This document shows, piece after piece, positions 1-7,509 of a stretch of 64,000 bases of DNA. The stretch is from JAMXLO01 sp963776505. GTDB taxonomy: Bacteria; Pseudomonadota; Alphaproteobacteria; Acetobacterales; Acetobacteraceae. The DNA lies in NCBI GenBank assembly GCA_963776505.1, contig CAVZNH010000004.1, positions 27,478-91,477 of the forward strand, in the 5' to 3' direction. Under the pieces are notes generated by a model, which did no database searches, was not told the DNA's origin, and saw only the letters and a program-made list of their open reading frames with translations. Both the position numbers and the translations under genes were made by a program. Positions within the stretch are counted from its first letter, which is position 1, and each line of letters begins with the position of its first letter.

Positions 1-239
1 CCGACATGGTGCAACCCGACGTAGTCCTTGCCGGTGCCCTGTGCCGCATGGTCGTCCTTGAACTTCAGCAGCGCCAGGTTCACCACGCCGTCGGTCAGGA
101 ACACGCCTTCCGCCAGCTTGCCGTCGGTCTCGCCCAGCTCCTCGAGCCCGAACGCCTGCTTGTAGAATTCGGCCGCCGCCCAGGGATCGGGAACACTGAT
201 CGCGAAATGGCGGATCCTGCCTTTGCTCTTGGTTGCCAT
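1..239 (-). CDS. VOC (glyoxalase/dioxygenase) family protein, 3' part outside window
   Basis: The ATG at 239 reads leftward and stays open to the window edge, giving the first 79 residues of a protein. The N terminus contains RHFAISVPDPWAAAEFYKQA and later GLEELGETDGKLAEGVFL and YVGLHHVG, the beta-alpha-beta-beta-beta pattern of a vicinal-oxygen-chelate module with His residues placed as metal ligands. An AAGGAGGA ribosome site ends 6 nt before the start. VOC proteins bind a divalent metal and act as isomerases, dioxygenases or resistance proteins, so the substrate cannot be named. It is divergent from the flavoprotein at 337, sharing a 97-bp promoter region. The C-terminal part lies outside the window. 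Confidence 0.85.
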   Translation of the reverse strand, partial: MATKSKGRIRHFAISVPDPWAAAEFYKQAFGLEELGETDGKLAEGVFLTDGVVNLALLKFKDDHAAQGTGKDYVGLHHV

Positions 240-336
240 GGGATGTCCTCCTTGCAGTGACGCCGCGGGTCAGCATCGCCCTTTGCGGGCACGGCGGCAA
301 GTTGACAGCGACCATGCCCCGCGTCGCTAATGTCAC

Positions 337-1512
337 ATGAACTTCGTTACACCGACAGCCGCAGACCCCGTTGCACGCGCGCGAGAACTCGGTCCCGCGA
401 TCGAGGCCGCCGGCGACGAGATCGAACGTACCCAGCGAATCCCCGAGCCGCTGCTGTCGCAACTACACGCCGCGCGGATCTGCCGGATGCTGCTGCCGCG
501 TTCGGTCGACGGGGACGAGGTGGAACCGTGGATCTACCTCCGCGCGATCGAGGAGGTCAGCTGCCACGACGGCTCGGTCGGCTGGAACATGTTCGTCGCC
601 AACAGCTCGGCTTTGATTGCGCCATTCCTGGAACCCGAGGCGATGCGCGCGATCTTCGCCGACCCTCGTGCCATCGTCGCCTGGGGACCGCCCAACGAGT
701 CGAAGGCGATCGCAGTACCCGGCGGCTATCGCGTCAGCGGCACGTGGAGTTTCGCGTCGGGTTGCCGTCAGGCGACCTGGATGGGCGCGCATTGCCGCGT
801 GGTGGAACCTGACGGTTCGCTCCGGCTCAATGCTGCCGGCACGCCCATGGTGCGGACGCTGCTATGCCCAGTCTCGCAGGTGGTACTGCTCGACGACACA
901 TGGAACGTGATCGGCATGCGCGGCACCATGTCAGGCGCTTATCGGCTCGACGATGTGTTCGTGCCCGAGGCATTCAGCAGCACGCGCGATGATCCGTCAT
1001 CGCGACGCGAGCCAGGCCGGCTGTACGCCTATCCGATGCAGGGCCTCTATGCGGTCGGCGTATCCGGCGTCGCAATCGGCATCGCACGCGCGATGCTCGA
1101 TGCGTTCAAGCACCTGGCGATGCGGAAGACGCCGCGCAATCTCGTTCGCCTCGCTGACAACGCAGTGGTGCAATCGAATGTCGCGCAAATGGAGGCGCGG
1201 CTCGGTGCGGCCCGCGCCTTTCTGGTGGAGACGCTGTCCAGCATCTGGTCGGCCGACGATGCGTGGGTCATCGACGTGCCGGCACGGGCACGCGTGCGCC
1301 TGGCCTGTGCCTTCGCCATCCAAACCGCCGAGGCCGTGGCCGACTACGCGTACAAGGCCGCAGGAACGGACGCGATCTTCCTCGGCACCGCGTTCGAACG
1401 GCGCTTCCGCGACATCCACACGCTGTCGCAGCAGATCCAGTCGCGCACCGCGCATTTCGAGTCGGTGGGTCAGATCATGCTCGGCATCGAGCCGCCTGGT
1501 ACGTTTTTGTAA
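337..1512 (+). CDS. acyl-CoA dehydrogenase-family flavoprotein (type-2, monooxygenase-like)
   Basis: This 391-residue protein has the all-helical N-terminal domain, central beta domain (WGPPNESKAIAVPGGYRVSG, then GTWSFASGC) and C-terminal four-helix domain of the acyl-CoA dehydrogenase fold. The order and the segment SCHDGSVGWNMFVANSSA resemble the type-2 branch, which includes flavin-dependent two-component hydroxylases (HpaB/HsaA-like) as well as dehydrogenases. It probably binds FMN or FAD noncovalently in the cytoplasm. No flavin reductase is next door, so hydroxylase activity is only a possibility. The start is ATG at 337 without a strong ribosome site. Its stop lies one base from the end of the convergent HTH regulator gene. 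Confidence 0.85.
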   Translation: MNFVTPTAADPVARARELGPAIEAAGDEIERTQRIPEPLLSQLHAARICRMLLPRSVDGDEVEPWIYLRAIEEVSCHDGSVGWNMFVANSSALIAPFLEPEAMRAIFADPRAIVAWGPPNESKAIAVPGGYRVSGTWSFASGCRQATWMGAHCRVVEPDGSLRLNAAGTPMVRTLLCPVSQVVLLDDTWNVIGMRGTMSGAYRLDDVFVPEAFSSTRDDPSSRREPGRLYAYPMQGLYAVGVSGVAIGIARAMLDAFKHLAMRKTPRNLVRLADNAVVQSNVAQMEARLGAARAFLVETLSSIWSADDAWVIDVPARARVRLACAFAIQTAEAVADYAYKAAGTDAIFLGTAFERRFRDIHTLSQQIQSRTAHFESVGQIMLGIEPPGTFL

Positions 1513-1513
1513 C

Positions 1514-2527
1514 TCACCGCAACCCAAGCACTCGCCGCAGGAAATCGCGCGTCACGACCATCGGCGAGTTCGCCGGTACCGGCAACTCGGCCAGCCCGGA
1601 GTTGCCTGCGGGCAATGCCCGTATCGCAGGCATCCGCAAAACGTGGTCGGTCTCACCGTCAGCGCGTGTCACGCCGACCTGAGCACAGACCAGACGCAGT
1701 ACCTGCTCGGGCACCAGGCCCGCCAGTCCCGCAACCGGATCACCGGACTCCATGCTGGTCTGTATGTTGCGCATGTTCGCTGGATGCAGCGCCTGCATAA
1801 CGCCCGCCAGGCCGCCGACACGGGTAAAGTCAACGGCGTCGCCGAGGCGGAACAGAACGATCGGGCTGGCTGCCGCGCAGGTGACCGTTTCGCCGGCACT
1901 GATCATGTAGATGCCATCCATCAGCACCGCGTCCGGTGAGCCGACGCCGTTGAAGACGAACAGGCAGAGTCGGTCGTGCATCGGCTCGATCTCGAGGATG
2001 ACGTGCAGCCGCGGTCCGATGGCGACGCCTGCGCCGGTGGCGCTGACGCGGCCTTCGGTGAATGTGCAGCGCAGTCCGGCTTCGCTGTCCCAGACATGCA
2101 TTGCCGCCAGCACAACAGAGCCGCGGTTCTGGGTCGACTGATAAAAGCCGCCCCAGAGGCCAAGATAGTTCGCATCAATCTCAGTCCGCTGTTTGGCGCG
2201 CAGTCCGGTAATCGTCAGCACCTCCGCGGCAGGTTCGTGCGTGTTTGGGTACGCTTTGCCGTTGACCGGCGCCGGCAGCGGTTGCTGCCAGAAATCAACG
2301 GTCACCTCGGGACGATAGCGGCGTACGATATCGGTGAGGCGGGTCAGGTTGTGGCCTGTCGGCTGATTGACGCCGCCGAGCCAGCGGCCGATCACTGACC
2401 TGTCCACGCCAAGTTCGCGTGAAAGGGTGAGACGGCTGAGATTAAGCTCGGCCATGACCTGCCGCAACCGTGCGGAGAAGTCCGATGCGCATTCTCCCAT
2501 GGGCGGAACGTTACCCGATCGCCTCAC
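1514..2527 (-). CDS. XRE-like HTH transcriptional regulator with large C-terminal domain
   Basis: Residues about 15-70 form a lambda-repressor-like helix-turn-helix: FSARLRQVMAELNLSRLTLS followed by ELGVDRSVIGRWLGGVNQPT. The remaining roughly 250 residues are predominantly beta-like (for example GPRLHVILEIEPMHDRLCLF) and I do not recognise them; they may sense a ligand. The frame opens with GTG at 2527; an ATG at 2500 is an equally good start, and neither has a strong ribosome site. The gene converges on the flavoprotein gene 337-1512 with almost no spacer, so co-regulation is not implied. DNA-binding regulator is a firm call; the target is unknown. Confidence 0.75.
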   Translation of the reverse strand: MRRSGNVPPMGECASDFSARLRQVMAELNLSRLTLSRELGVDRSVIGRWLGGVNQPTGHNLTRLTDIVRRYRPEVTVDFWQQPLPAPVNGKAYPNTHEPAAEVLTITGLRAKQRTEIDANYLGLWGGFYQSTQNRGSVVLAAMHVWDSEAGLRCTFTEGRVSATGAGVAIGPRLHVILEIEPMHDRLCLFVFNGVGSPDAVLMDGIYMISAGETVTCAAASPIVLFRLGDAVDFTRVGGLAGVMQALHPANMRNIQTSMESGDPVAGLAGLVPEQVLRLVCAQVGVTRADGETDHVLRMPAIRALPAGNSGLAELPVPANSPMVVTRDFLRRVLGLR

Positions 2528-2605
2528 ACCCTACAATTTGCATCGAACGGCAACCGATGTGAACCCGGAATGGACGCGTCCGCCTAAACCCGATCGGGCA
2601 TCCCC

Positions 2606-2791
2606 TCAACGTCCCGAAGATATACTCAGCTGAGCGACGCGATTGGTGCCGAGCCAGACCTCCGTCGCCGGAAACCGGCCCATGACTTCCAGCGCCTTCA
2701 TCTGTGCCTCTTCATCCGAGGCACACTCCACGTTTTCTGCCGCCTCGATGCGGCCACCGTAACCGATGCCATAAATCCTGTAGAACGCCAT
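2606..2791 (-). CDS. small conserved-type hypothetical protein (61 aa)
   Basis: The 61-codon frame starts with ATG at 2791 behind a GGGGAG ribosome site 3 nt upstream. The product starts MAFYRIYGIGYGGRIEAAEN and is acidic in the middle, with the pattern DEEAQMKALEVMGRFPATEV. The pattern resembles small alphaproteobacterial proteins whose N terminus forms a strand followed by a helix with a D/E-E-A-x-x-x-A motif. No function is known to me. The ribosome site and clean codon use support it being a real gene. It stands alone between the HTH regulator (same strand, 78 bp downstream) and a 204-bp spacer with two hairpins. Confidence 0.6.
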   Translation of the reverse strand: MAFYRIYGIGYGGRIEAAENVECASDEEAQMKALEVMGRFPATEVWLGTNRVAQLSISSGR

Positions 2792-2848
2792 GGTCTCCCC
2801 TTACGCTCGCAACAAGATGCCGCCTTGCCATGACAGCAGCAGGATCAT

Positions 2849-2868
2849 CGACCGACCCCAATCGGTCG
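2849..2868. other. 7-bp perfect hairpin upstream of small gene
   Basis: CGACCGA (2849-2855) pairs with TCGGTCG (2862-2868) around a 6-nt C-rich loop. It lies 58 bp upstream of the start of the 61-aa gene read on the minus strand. It may be an operator dyad or an RNA hairpin in the leader; there is no T-run to make it an intrinsic terminator. Confidence 0.35.
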
Positions 2869-2968
2869 AGAGCCCCTTGCGATGGACGTCATTCTTAGCG
2901 CCGTGTACCCCCGCGCTGGTAGAAGAGATTGCATGCGAATGGATGCAAGTTGGCGCGAACCTGGGCGG

Positions 2969-2988
2969 GGTGGGGATGCCGCCCCACC
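2969..2988 (-). terminator. possible terminator hairpin after the hydroxyacid dehydrogenase gene
   Basis: GGTGGGG (2969-2975) and CCCCACC (2982-2988) form a 7-bp GC-only stem with a 6-nt loop, 7 nt beyond the stop codon of the minus-strand dehydrogenase gene. The position fits transcription termination, but no T-tract follows on the minus strand, so a factor-dependent or weak role is likely. Confidence 0.4.
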
Positions 2989-2995
2989 CATCGCG

Positions 2996-3967
2996 CTACT
3001 CTCGCAACTCGGGAATGACCCATAGCGGTTCGTCGCCGCGCGCCACGCGCTCCACATTGTCGAATCCGTTGCGGAATCGTGCTGACTGATTGTCCCAGGT
3101 CGGACCGGCGTAGTGCGGCGTCAGGATCACGTTGTCCAAGGTGAACAGCGGATTGTTCGCCGGCGGCGGCTCCTGGTCGAACACATCGAGACCGGCGCCG
3201 GCGATCGTGCCGCTGGTCAGTGCCTCATACAGTGCGGGTTCATCCACCACCGGGCCGCGACAGGTGTTGATCAGATAGGCCGTCGGCTTCATCAGCCTGA
3301 ACTGCGCCGCACTCATCATGTGCCTGGTGCTCGGTATCAGCGGAACGTGCAGCGACACAATGTCCGACGTTCGCAGCACTTCGTTGAACAGACGGAACTT
3401 CACCCCGAGCGTGTCGGCGGCATCCTCGCTGAGCCGCGCGACGTCGAAATACTGCACCGCCATGCCGAAACCCTGCGCGAGACGCGCGACCTTCTTGCCG
3501 ATGTTGCCAAGACCGATGATGCCAAGTGTGCGGCCATGCAGTTCGTAGAGTCGCACGCTCGCCACATCGTTGCCGCGCCAACGGCCGGACTTCACCATCT
3601 CATGCAGCCAGGTCAACCGGCGACACACCGCCAGCATCAGCAGCATCGCGTGCTCGGCCACAGCGATCGCATTGGCGCCGCCATTGTTGCACACCGGAAC
3701 GCCGGCGCGACGCGCGGCCTCGATGTCGACGCGGTCGTAGCCCGCGCTCAGCAACTGCACCAGCTTCAGCTTCGGTGCCGACTTGTAGAACGCATCGTCC
3801 ATCTTAACTTCGCCGAGGCCGACAATGTACTCGGCATCCGCCAATGCTGCGTTGAATTCCGCACTGCCCACCCGCGCGATCACTGTATCGAACCCGGATG
3901 GCGCCAGTTCGCGGGCGATGTCCATCGCGCTCAAAGGATTGTCGGTCAACAGGATCTTTGGCGCCAT
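2996..3967 (-). CDS. D-isomer-specific 2-hydroxyacid dehydrogenase, NAD(P)-dependent
   Basis: The product interconverts 2-oxoacids and D-2-hydroxyacids in the cytoplasm; the substrate is not evident. The Rossmann motif is GIIGLGNIGKKVARLAQGFG, followed by LINTCRGPVVDE (catalytic Arg region, with Cys where Ala is commoner), DVFDQEPP (Glu) and ILTPHYAG (catalytic His). The catalytic Arg/Glu/His triad is therefore complete. I chose the ATG at 3967 (323 aa) because a GGAGGG ribosome site lies just upstream and the family normally begins with such a short strand (MAPKILLTDNP); the frame itself is open to 4099. It is divergent from the chemotaxis gene at 4124. Confidence 0.88.
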   Translation of the reverse strand: MAPKILLTDNPLSAMDIARELAPSGFDTVIARVGSAEFNAALADAEYIVGLGEVKMDDAFYKSAPKLKLVQLLSAGYDRVDIEAARRAGVPVCNNGGANAIAVAEHAMLLMLAVCRRLTWLHEMVKSGRWRGNDVASVRLYELHGRTLGIIGLGNIGKKVARLAQGFGMAVQYFDVARLSEDAADTLGVKFRLFNEVLRTSDIVSLHVPLIPSTRHMMSAAQFRLMKPTAYLINTCRGPVVDEPALYEALTSGTIAGAGLDVFDQEPPPANNPLFTLDNVILTPHYAGPTWDNQSARFRNGFDNVERVARGDEPLWVIPELRE

Positions 3968-4123
3968 CTGTCCCTCCGGCTCGGTTGATTTGCGGCAAAG
4001 ATAGCTGCCCTGGTCGCTGTTAGCCAATTGTTCACCTCGCACGCTGACATTCGCCGTTTCGGCAACGAGGGGCACGGCGCCCCCGCGGCAATCGTCCATT
4101 CGTGGGATCCCAAGGATGCATCA

Positions 4124-6157
4124 ATGAGTGACCGCGGGTTTCTGTCATTTATCTCCGATCGCACCATCGGCACCAAGGTTTCGGCCGGCTTCGCCGTCGT
4201 TCTGCTCACCCTCGCGGTAAGCTCAGTCCTCGCCTGGCTCTCGTTCGGGCATGTCGCCGCAGCGCTCGAGGACTACACCACGCTGGTGACAAATTCCGCC
4301 ATCTACCGGGATATCGATCTGCAGGTGACCCAATATCGCGGCCACGTGCGCGAATACACCTTCTCGGACGATGAAGCGACCGCCGCGACTGCGGTCAAGG
4401 ACGGTGAGGTGCTGCGCCAACTCATCGCCTCGGGCCTGGCGAAGGTCACCCACCCAGAACGGCGCCGGTTGCTGGAAGATGCAGCCAAGCAGACAGACAC
4501 TTACGCCGCCAATTTCGAGCATGCTCGCGCGATGAACGTCGAGCAGGGAAAGCTGGAGACCGACGTTCTCGATCCGGTCGGCCAGCAGATGACCGACGGG
4601 TTCACCGCGATCATCACCGGCGCGAACAAGGCGGGCGTCGCCGATCTGCTGCCGATGGCGATCGAAGGCCGGCGGTTGAGCCTCATCGCGCGCCTGGATG
4701 TGAACAAGCGCCTGGGTCGGCGTGATGAGGCAGCGGCGAAATCTGCCGCGCAGACGTTCGACGCACTGCGGCACACGCTGGCCCAGATCGACTCAGCGAC
4801 CAAGGGAACGGATGTGAACGCCGCGGCCTCAGCCCAGATCAAACTGATCGATACCTACCAGGCAGCCTTCACGCGAGCCGCCAGTCTGGACTCTGATCAG
4901 ATCGCACTGGTGAACGGCGCCATGGAGCAGGGAGGCACGACGTTGGCCGATGACGCCGTCAAGGCGAAGGACAGCAACCTAGCCGATCAGGCCGTGACCG
5001 AGAAGGCGGCGCAGACCGTCACCGGCAACGGCGAAACGCTGGTCATGTGGCTGGGGCTCGCCGGCTTGGCCGCGGGTGCGGTGCTCGCCTGGCTGATCGG
5101 CCGTGGCATCTCGCGCCCGGTGATCGCCATGTGCGCGGCAATGCGGGCGCTCGCCGGGGGCAACAAGACGGTCGAGATCCCTGGCGTCGGCCGCAAGGAC
5201 GAGATCGGCCAGATGGCCGATACGGTCGCCGTGTTCAAGAACAACATGATCGAGGCCGACCGTCTGCGCGAGGAGACCGAGCGGCACAAGGCCGCCGCCG
5301 AGGCGGAACGCAAGACCGGCATGCTGCGGCTCGCCGACAATTTCGAGGCCGGCATCAAGGGCGTGGTCAACTCGGTCGCCTCGCAGGCCACCGAGATGCA
5401 GTCGTCCGCGCAGGCGATGACCCACACGGCCGAGCAGGCGACGCATCAGGCGACCGCGGTGGCCGCCTCGGTTGAGGAAGCGTCGGCCAATGTGCAGACC
5501 GTCGCGTCCTCGGCCGAGGAGCTGTCGGCGTCGGTGCGCGAGATCGGCCAGCAGGTCGAGCACTCGTCGAAGATTGCCAGCCAGGCGGTGATCGAGGCGG
5601 ACAAGACCAACGCGACCGTCGAGGGGCTTGCGAAGACGGCGCAGCGCATCGGCGACGTGGTGCAGTTGATCGAGACGATCGCCGGCCAGACCAACCTGCT
5701 GGCGCTGAACGCCACGATCGAGGCGGCGCGCGCGGGCGATGCCGGCAAGGGATTTGCGGTTGTCGCCAGCGAGGTCAAATCGCTCGCCAACCAGACGGCG
5801 AAGGCAACCGAGGAAATCAGGGCGCAGATCAGCGAAATTCAGGGTTCGACCGGACAAACGGTGGAGGCGATCCGCAGCATCGGTGCAACAATCCGCCAGA
5901 TGAGCGAGATCGCCACGACGATCGCCTCCGCGGTCGAGGAGCAGGGTGCCGCGACCCGCGAGATCGCCACCAATGTCCATCAGGCCGCACAGGGCACCAG
6001 CAATATCGCGACCAACATCGAAGGCGTCAGCCGCGCTGCTGGCGACACCGGTGCTGCCGCGACCCAGGTGCTCGGCGCGGCCGGCGAGCTATCGAAGCAA
6101 GCCGAGACGCTGCGGCGCGACGTCGATGAGTTCCTGGCGACTGTGCGAGCCGCGTGA
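4124..6157 (+). CDS. methyl-accepting chemotaxis protein
   Basis: This 677-residue receptor has transmembrane segment 1 at about residues 18-40, a largely helical periplasmic domain of about 265 residues (four-helix-bundle type by its length and repeated Ala/Gln/Asp pattern), and transmembrane segment 2 at about 306-326 (VMWLGLAGLAAGAVLAWLIG). A HAMP linker (RGISRPVIAMCAAMRALAGG) and a long coiled-coil signalling domain follow. The CheA/CheW contact hairpin is conserved: QTNLLALNATIEAARAGDAG near residue 520. No C-terminal NWETF-type CheR tether is present. The start is ATG 4124, preceded by AAGGA; an earlier in-frame start would add an unlikely 32 residues. Its last 69 bp overlap the end of the convergent UbiH-type gene. 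Confidence 0.93.
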   Translation: MSDRGFLSFISDRTIGTKVSAGFAVVLLTLAVSSVLAWLSFGHVAAALEDYTTLVTNSAIYRDIDLQVTQYRGHVREYTFSDDEATAATAVKDGEVLRQLIASGLAKVTHPERRRLLEDAAKQTDTYAANFEHARAMNVEQGKLETDVLDPVGQQMTDGFTAIITGANKAGVADLLPMAIEGRRLSLIARLDVNKRLGRRDEAAAKSAAQTFDALRHTLAQIDSATKGTDVNAAASAQIKLIDTYQAAFTRAASLDSDQIALVNGAMEQGGTTLADDAVKAKDSNLADQAVTEKAAQTVTGNGETLVMWLGLAGLAAGAVLAWLIGRGISRPVIAMCAAMRALAGGNKTVEIPGVGRKDEIGQMADTVAVFKNNMIEADRLREETERHKAAAEAERKTGMLRLADNFEAGIKGVVNSVASQATEMQSSAQAMTHTAEQATHQATAVAASVEEASANVQTVASSAEELSASVREIGQQVEHSSKIASQAVIEADKTNATVEGLAKTAQRIGDVVQLIETIAGQTNLLALNATIEAARAGDAGKGFAVVASEVKSLANQTAKATEEIRAQISEIQGSTGQTVEAIRSIGATIRQMSEIATTIASAVEEQGAATREIATNVHQAAQGTSNIATNIEGVSRAAGDTGAAATQVLGAAGELSKQAETLRRDVDEFLATVRAA

Positions 6158-7390
6158 GGACACCGGCGCGCCCATCGCCTGGCGCATGAACAGCCGCTTC
6201 AGTGGCGGCGCGCGATGCACCGCGGCTATGCCGACATCGCGGGCCAGCCGCAGCAGCATGTTGTCGTTGCTGAACAGCCGGTCGAGGGCGTCAGTGGCGG
6301 CCAGCATCAGCAGGTTATCCGGCCGCCGCCATCGCTGGTAGCGCTGCAGCAGCTCGGGCGCACCGCAATCGTTGCCGCTGCGCGACGCCTCGATCACCAG
6401 ATCGGCAAGCGCCATCGCGTCACGGAAGCCGAGGTTGAGACCCTGCCCGGCGATCGGGTGGATGGTGTGCGCCGCATCGCCGACCAGCACGAGACGCGTG
6501 TCATGGTAGCGATGCGCATGCAGTGCGCCGAGTGGATAGCTCCACCGACGGCCTACCACCTGAAGCGCGCCGAGTCCGTCACCGAGTCGGCGGAGGATCG
6601 CCTTGGCAAGGCTGGCGTCATCGAGCGCAAGCATGCGCTGTGCGATCGTGGTGCGCTCGGTCCACACGATGGCGGACATGTTGGGCGCGCCGCCTTCCAG
6701 AGCATCAGGGCTGGCGCACATCGGCAGTTGGGCGAATGGCCCGGACGGCAGGAAGTGCTCGAGCGCCGTGTTATGGTGTGGTAGCTGGTGGCTGATCGCA
6801 CAGACGATGCCGGTCTGGTTGTAAGGAAGGCGGGTGACAGGAATTCCGGCCGCGCGGCGGAGCGGTGAGTTCCGCCCCTCCGCCGCCACGACCAGCCGGC
6901 AGTCGATGCTGGGGCCGTCCCCGATTCGAACCGTAGCACCGTCGTCGCGCCGGTCCACCTCGGCTGTCGCCGGCGCGAACAAGCGCAGTGCGGGCAAGGC
7001 GTACATACGCGCGTTCAGTGCCACACGCAGGCTCCGGGCCTCCACCATTTCGCCGAATGCGGTCTTGGTGTCTCCCGCCTCACGGTGGTCGAAATGCAAG
7101 CCTAGCGGCGAGGCCGCGCGGCCGAGGCGGCCATCGCTTACCCGAATGGCGCGGATGGGGCAGGCTGCCTCGGCCAGCGCGTCCCACACGCCGGCTTCCT
7201 GGAGCAGGCGGCGCGACCCAGCAGCGATGGCGTAAGCGCGCCCGTCGAACGCTGGGTGCTCCATCGGCGGCAGAGCAGCACGGTCCACCACCACGGTGGA
7301 GATACCGGCGGTAGCCAGTCGGCACGCCAACGCCCCGCCCACTGGGCCGGCCCCGACGACGCACACGTCTGCCAAAAATCGCTCCGTCAC
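6089..7390 (-). CDS. UbiH/UbiF/VisC/COQ6-family FAD-dependent hydroxylase
   Basis: The N-terminal FAD motif is VCVVGAGPVGGALACRLA, the middle has the class A monooxygenase segment VVAAEGRNSPLRRAAGI, and the second FAD motif is LVLVGDAAHTIHPIAGQGLN. These identify the aromatic-ring hydroxylase family that modifies ubiquinone precursors at the membrane. Which ring position is oxidised cannot be told. The family usually has only a few residues before the FAD motif, so I favour GTG at 7390 (433 aa) over TTG at 7450; neither has a strong ribosome site. The C terminus runs about 25 residues past the usual end and overlaps the chemotaxis gene by 69 bp antisense. Confidence 0.85.
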   Translation of the reverse strand: MTERFLADVCVVGAGPVGGALACRLATAGISTVVVDRAALPPMEHPAFDGRAYAIAAGSRRLLQEAGVWDALAEAACPIRAIRVSDGRLGRAASPLGLHFDHREAGDTKTAFGEMVEARSLRVALNARMYALPALRLFAPATAEVDRRDDGATVRIGDGPSIDCRLVVAAEGRNSPLRRAAGIPVTRLPYNQTGIVCAISHQLPHHNTALEHFLPSGPFAQLPMCASPDALEGGAPNMSAIVWTERTTIAQRMLALDDASLAKAILRRLGDGLGALQVVGRRWSYPLGALHAHRYHDTRLVLVGDAAHTIHPIAGQGLNLGFRDAMALADLVIEASRSGNDCGAPELLQRYQRWRRPDNLLMLAATDALDRLFSNDNMLLRLARDVGIAAVHRAPPLKRLFMRQAMGAPVSSRGSHSRQELIDVAPQRLGLLR

Positions 7391-7509
7391 GTCTGCACAG
7401 TGGCGCTTGAGACACACCGCCGGCAAGCCGTGGCGGTACCGCTTTAGCAATCAGGTGTTTCCAGCATATAGTTGCACCAAAGCTCGAACCCAGAAGGGCC
7501 CGGATTCGC

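Noticed and set aside
4979..5980. 333-codon frame opposite the chemotaxis signalling domain
   Set aside because: Leu/Arg/Asp-rich antisense of a coiled coil; a known artefact in GC-rich receptors.
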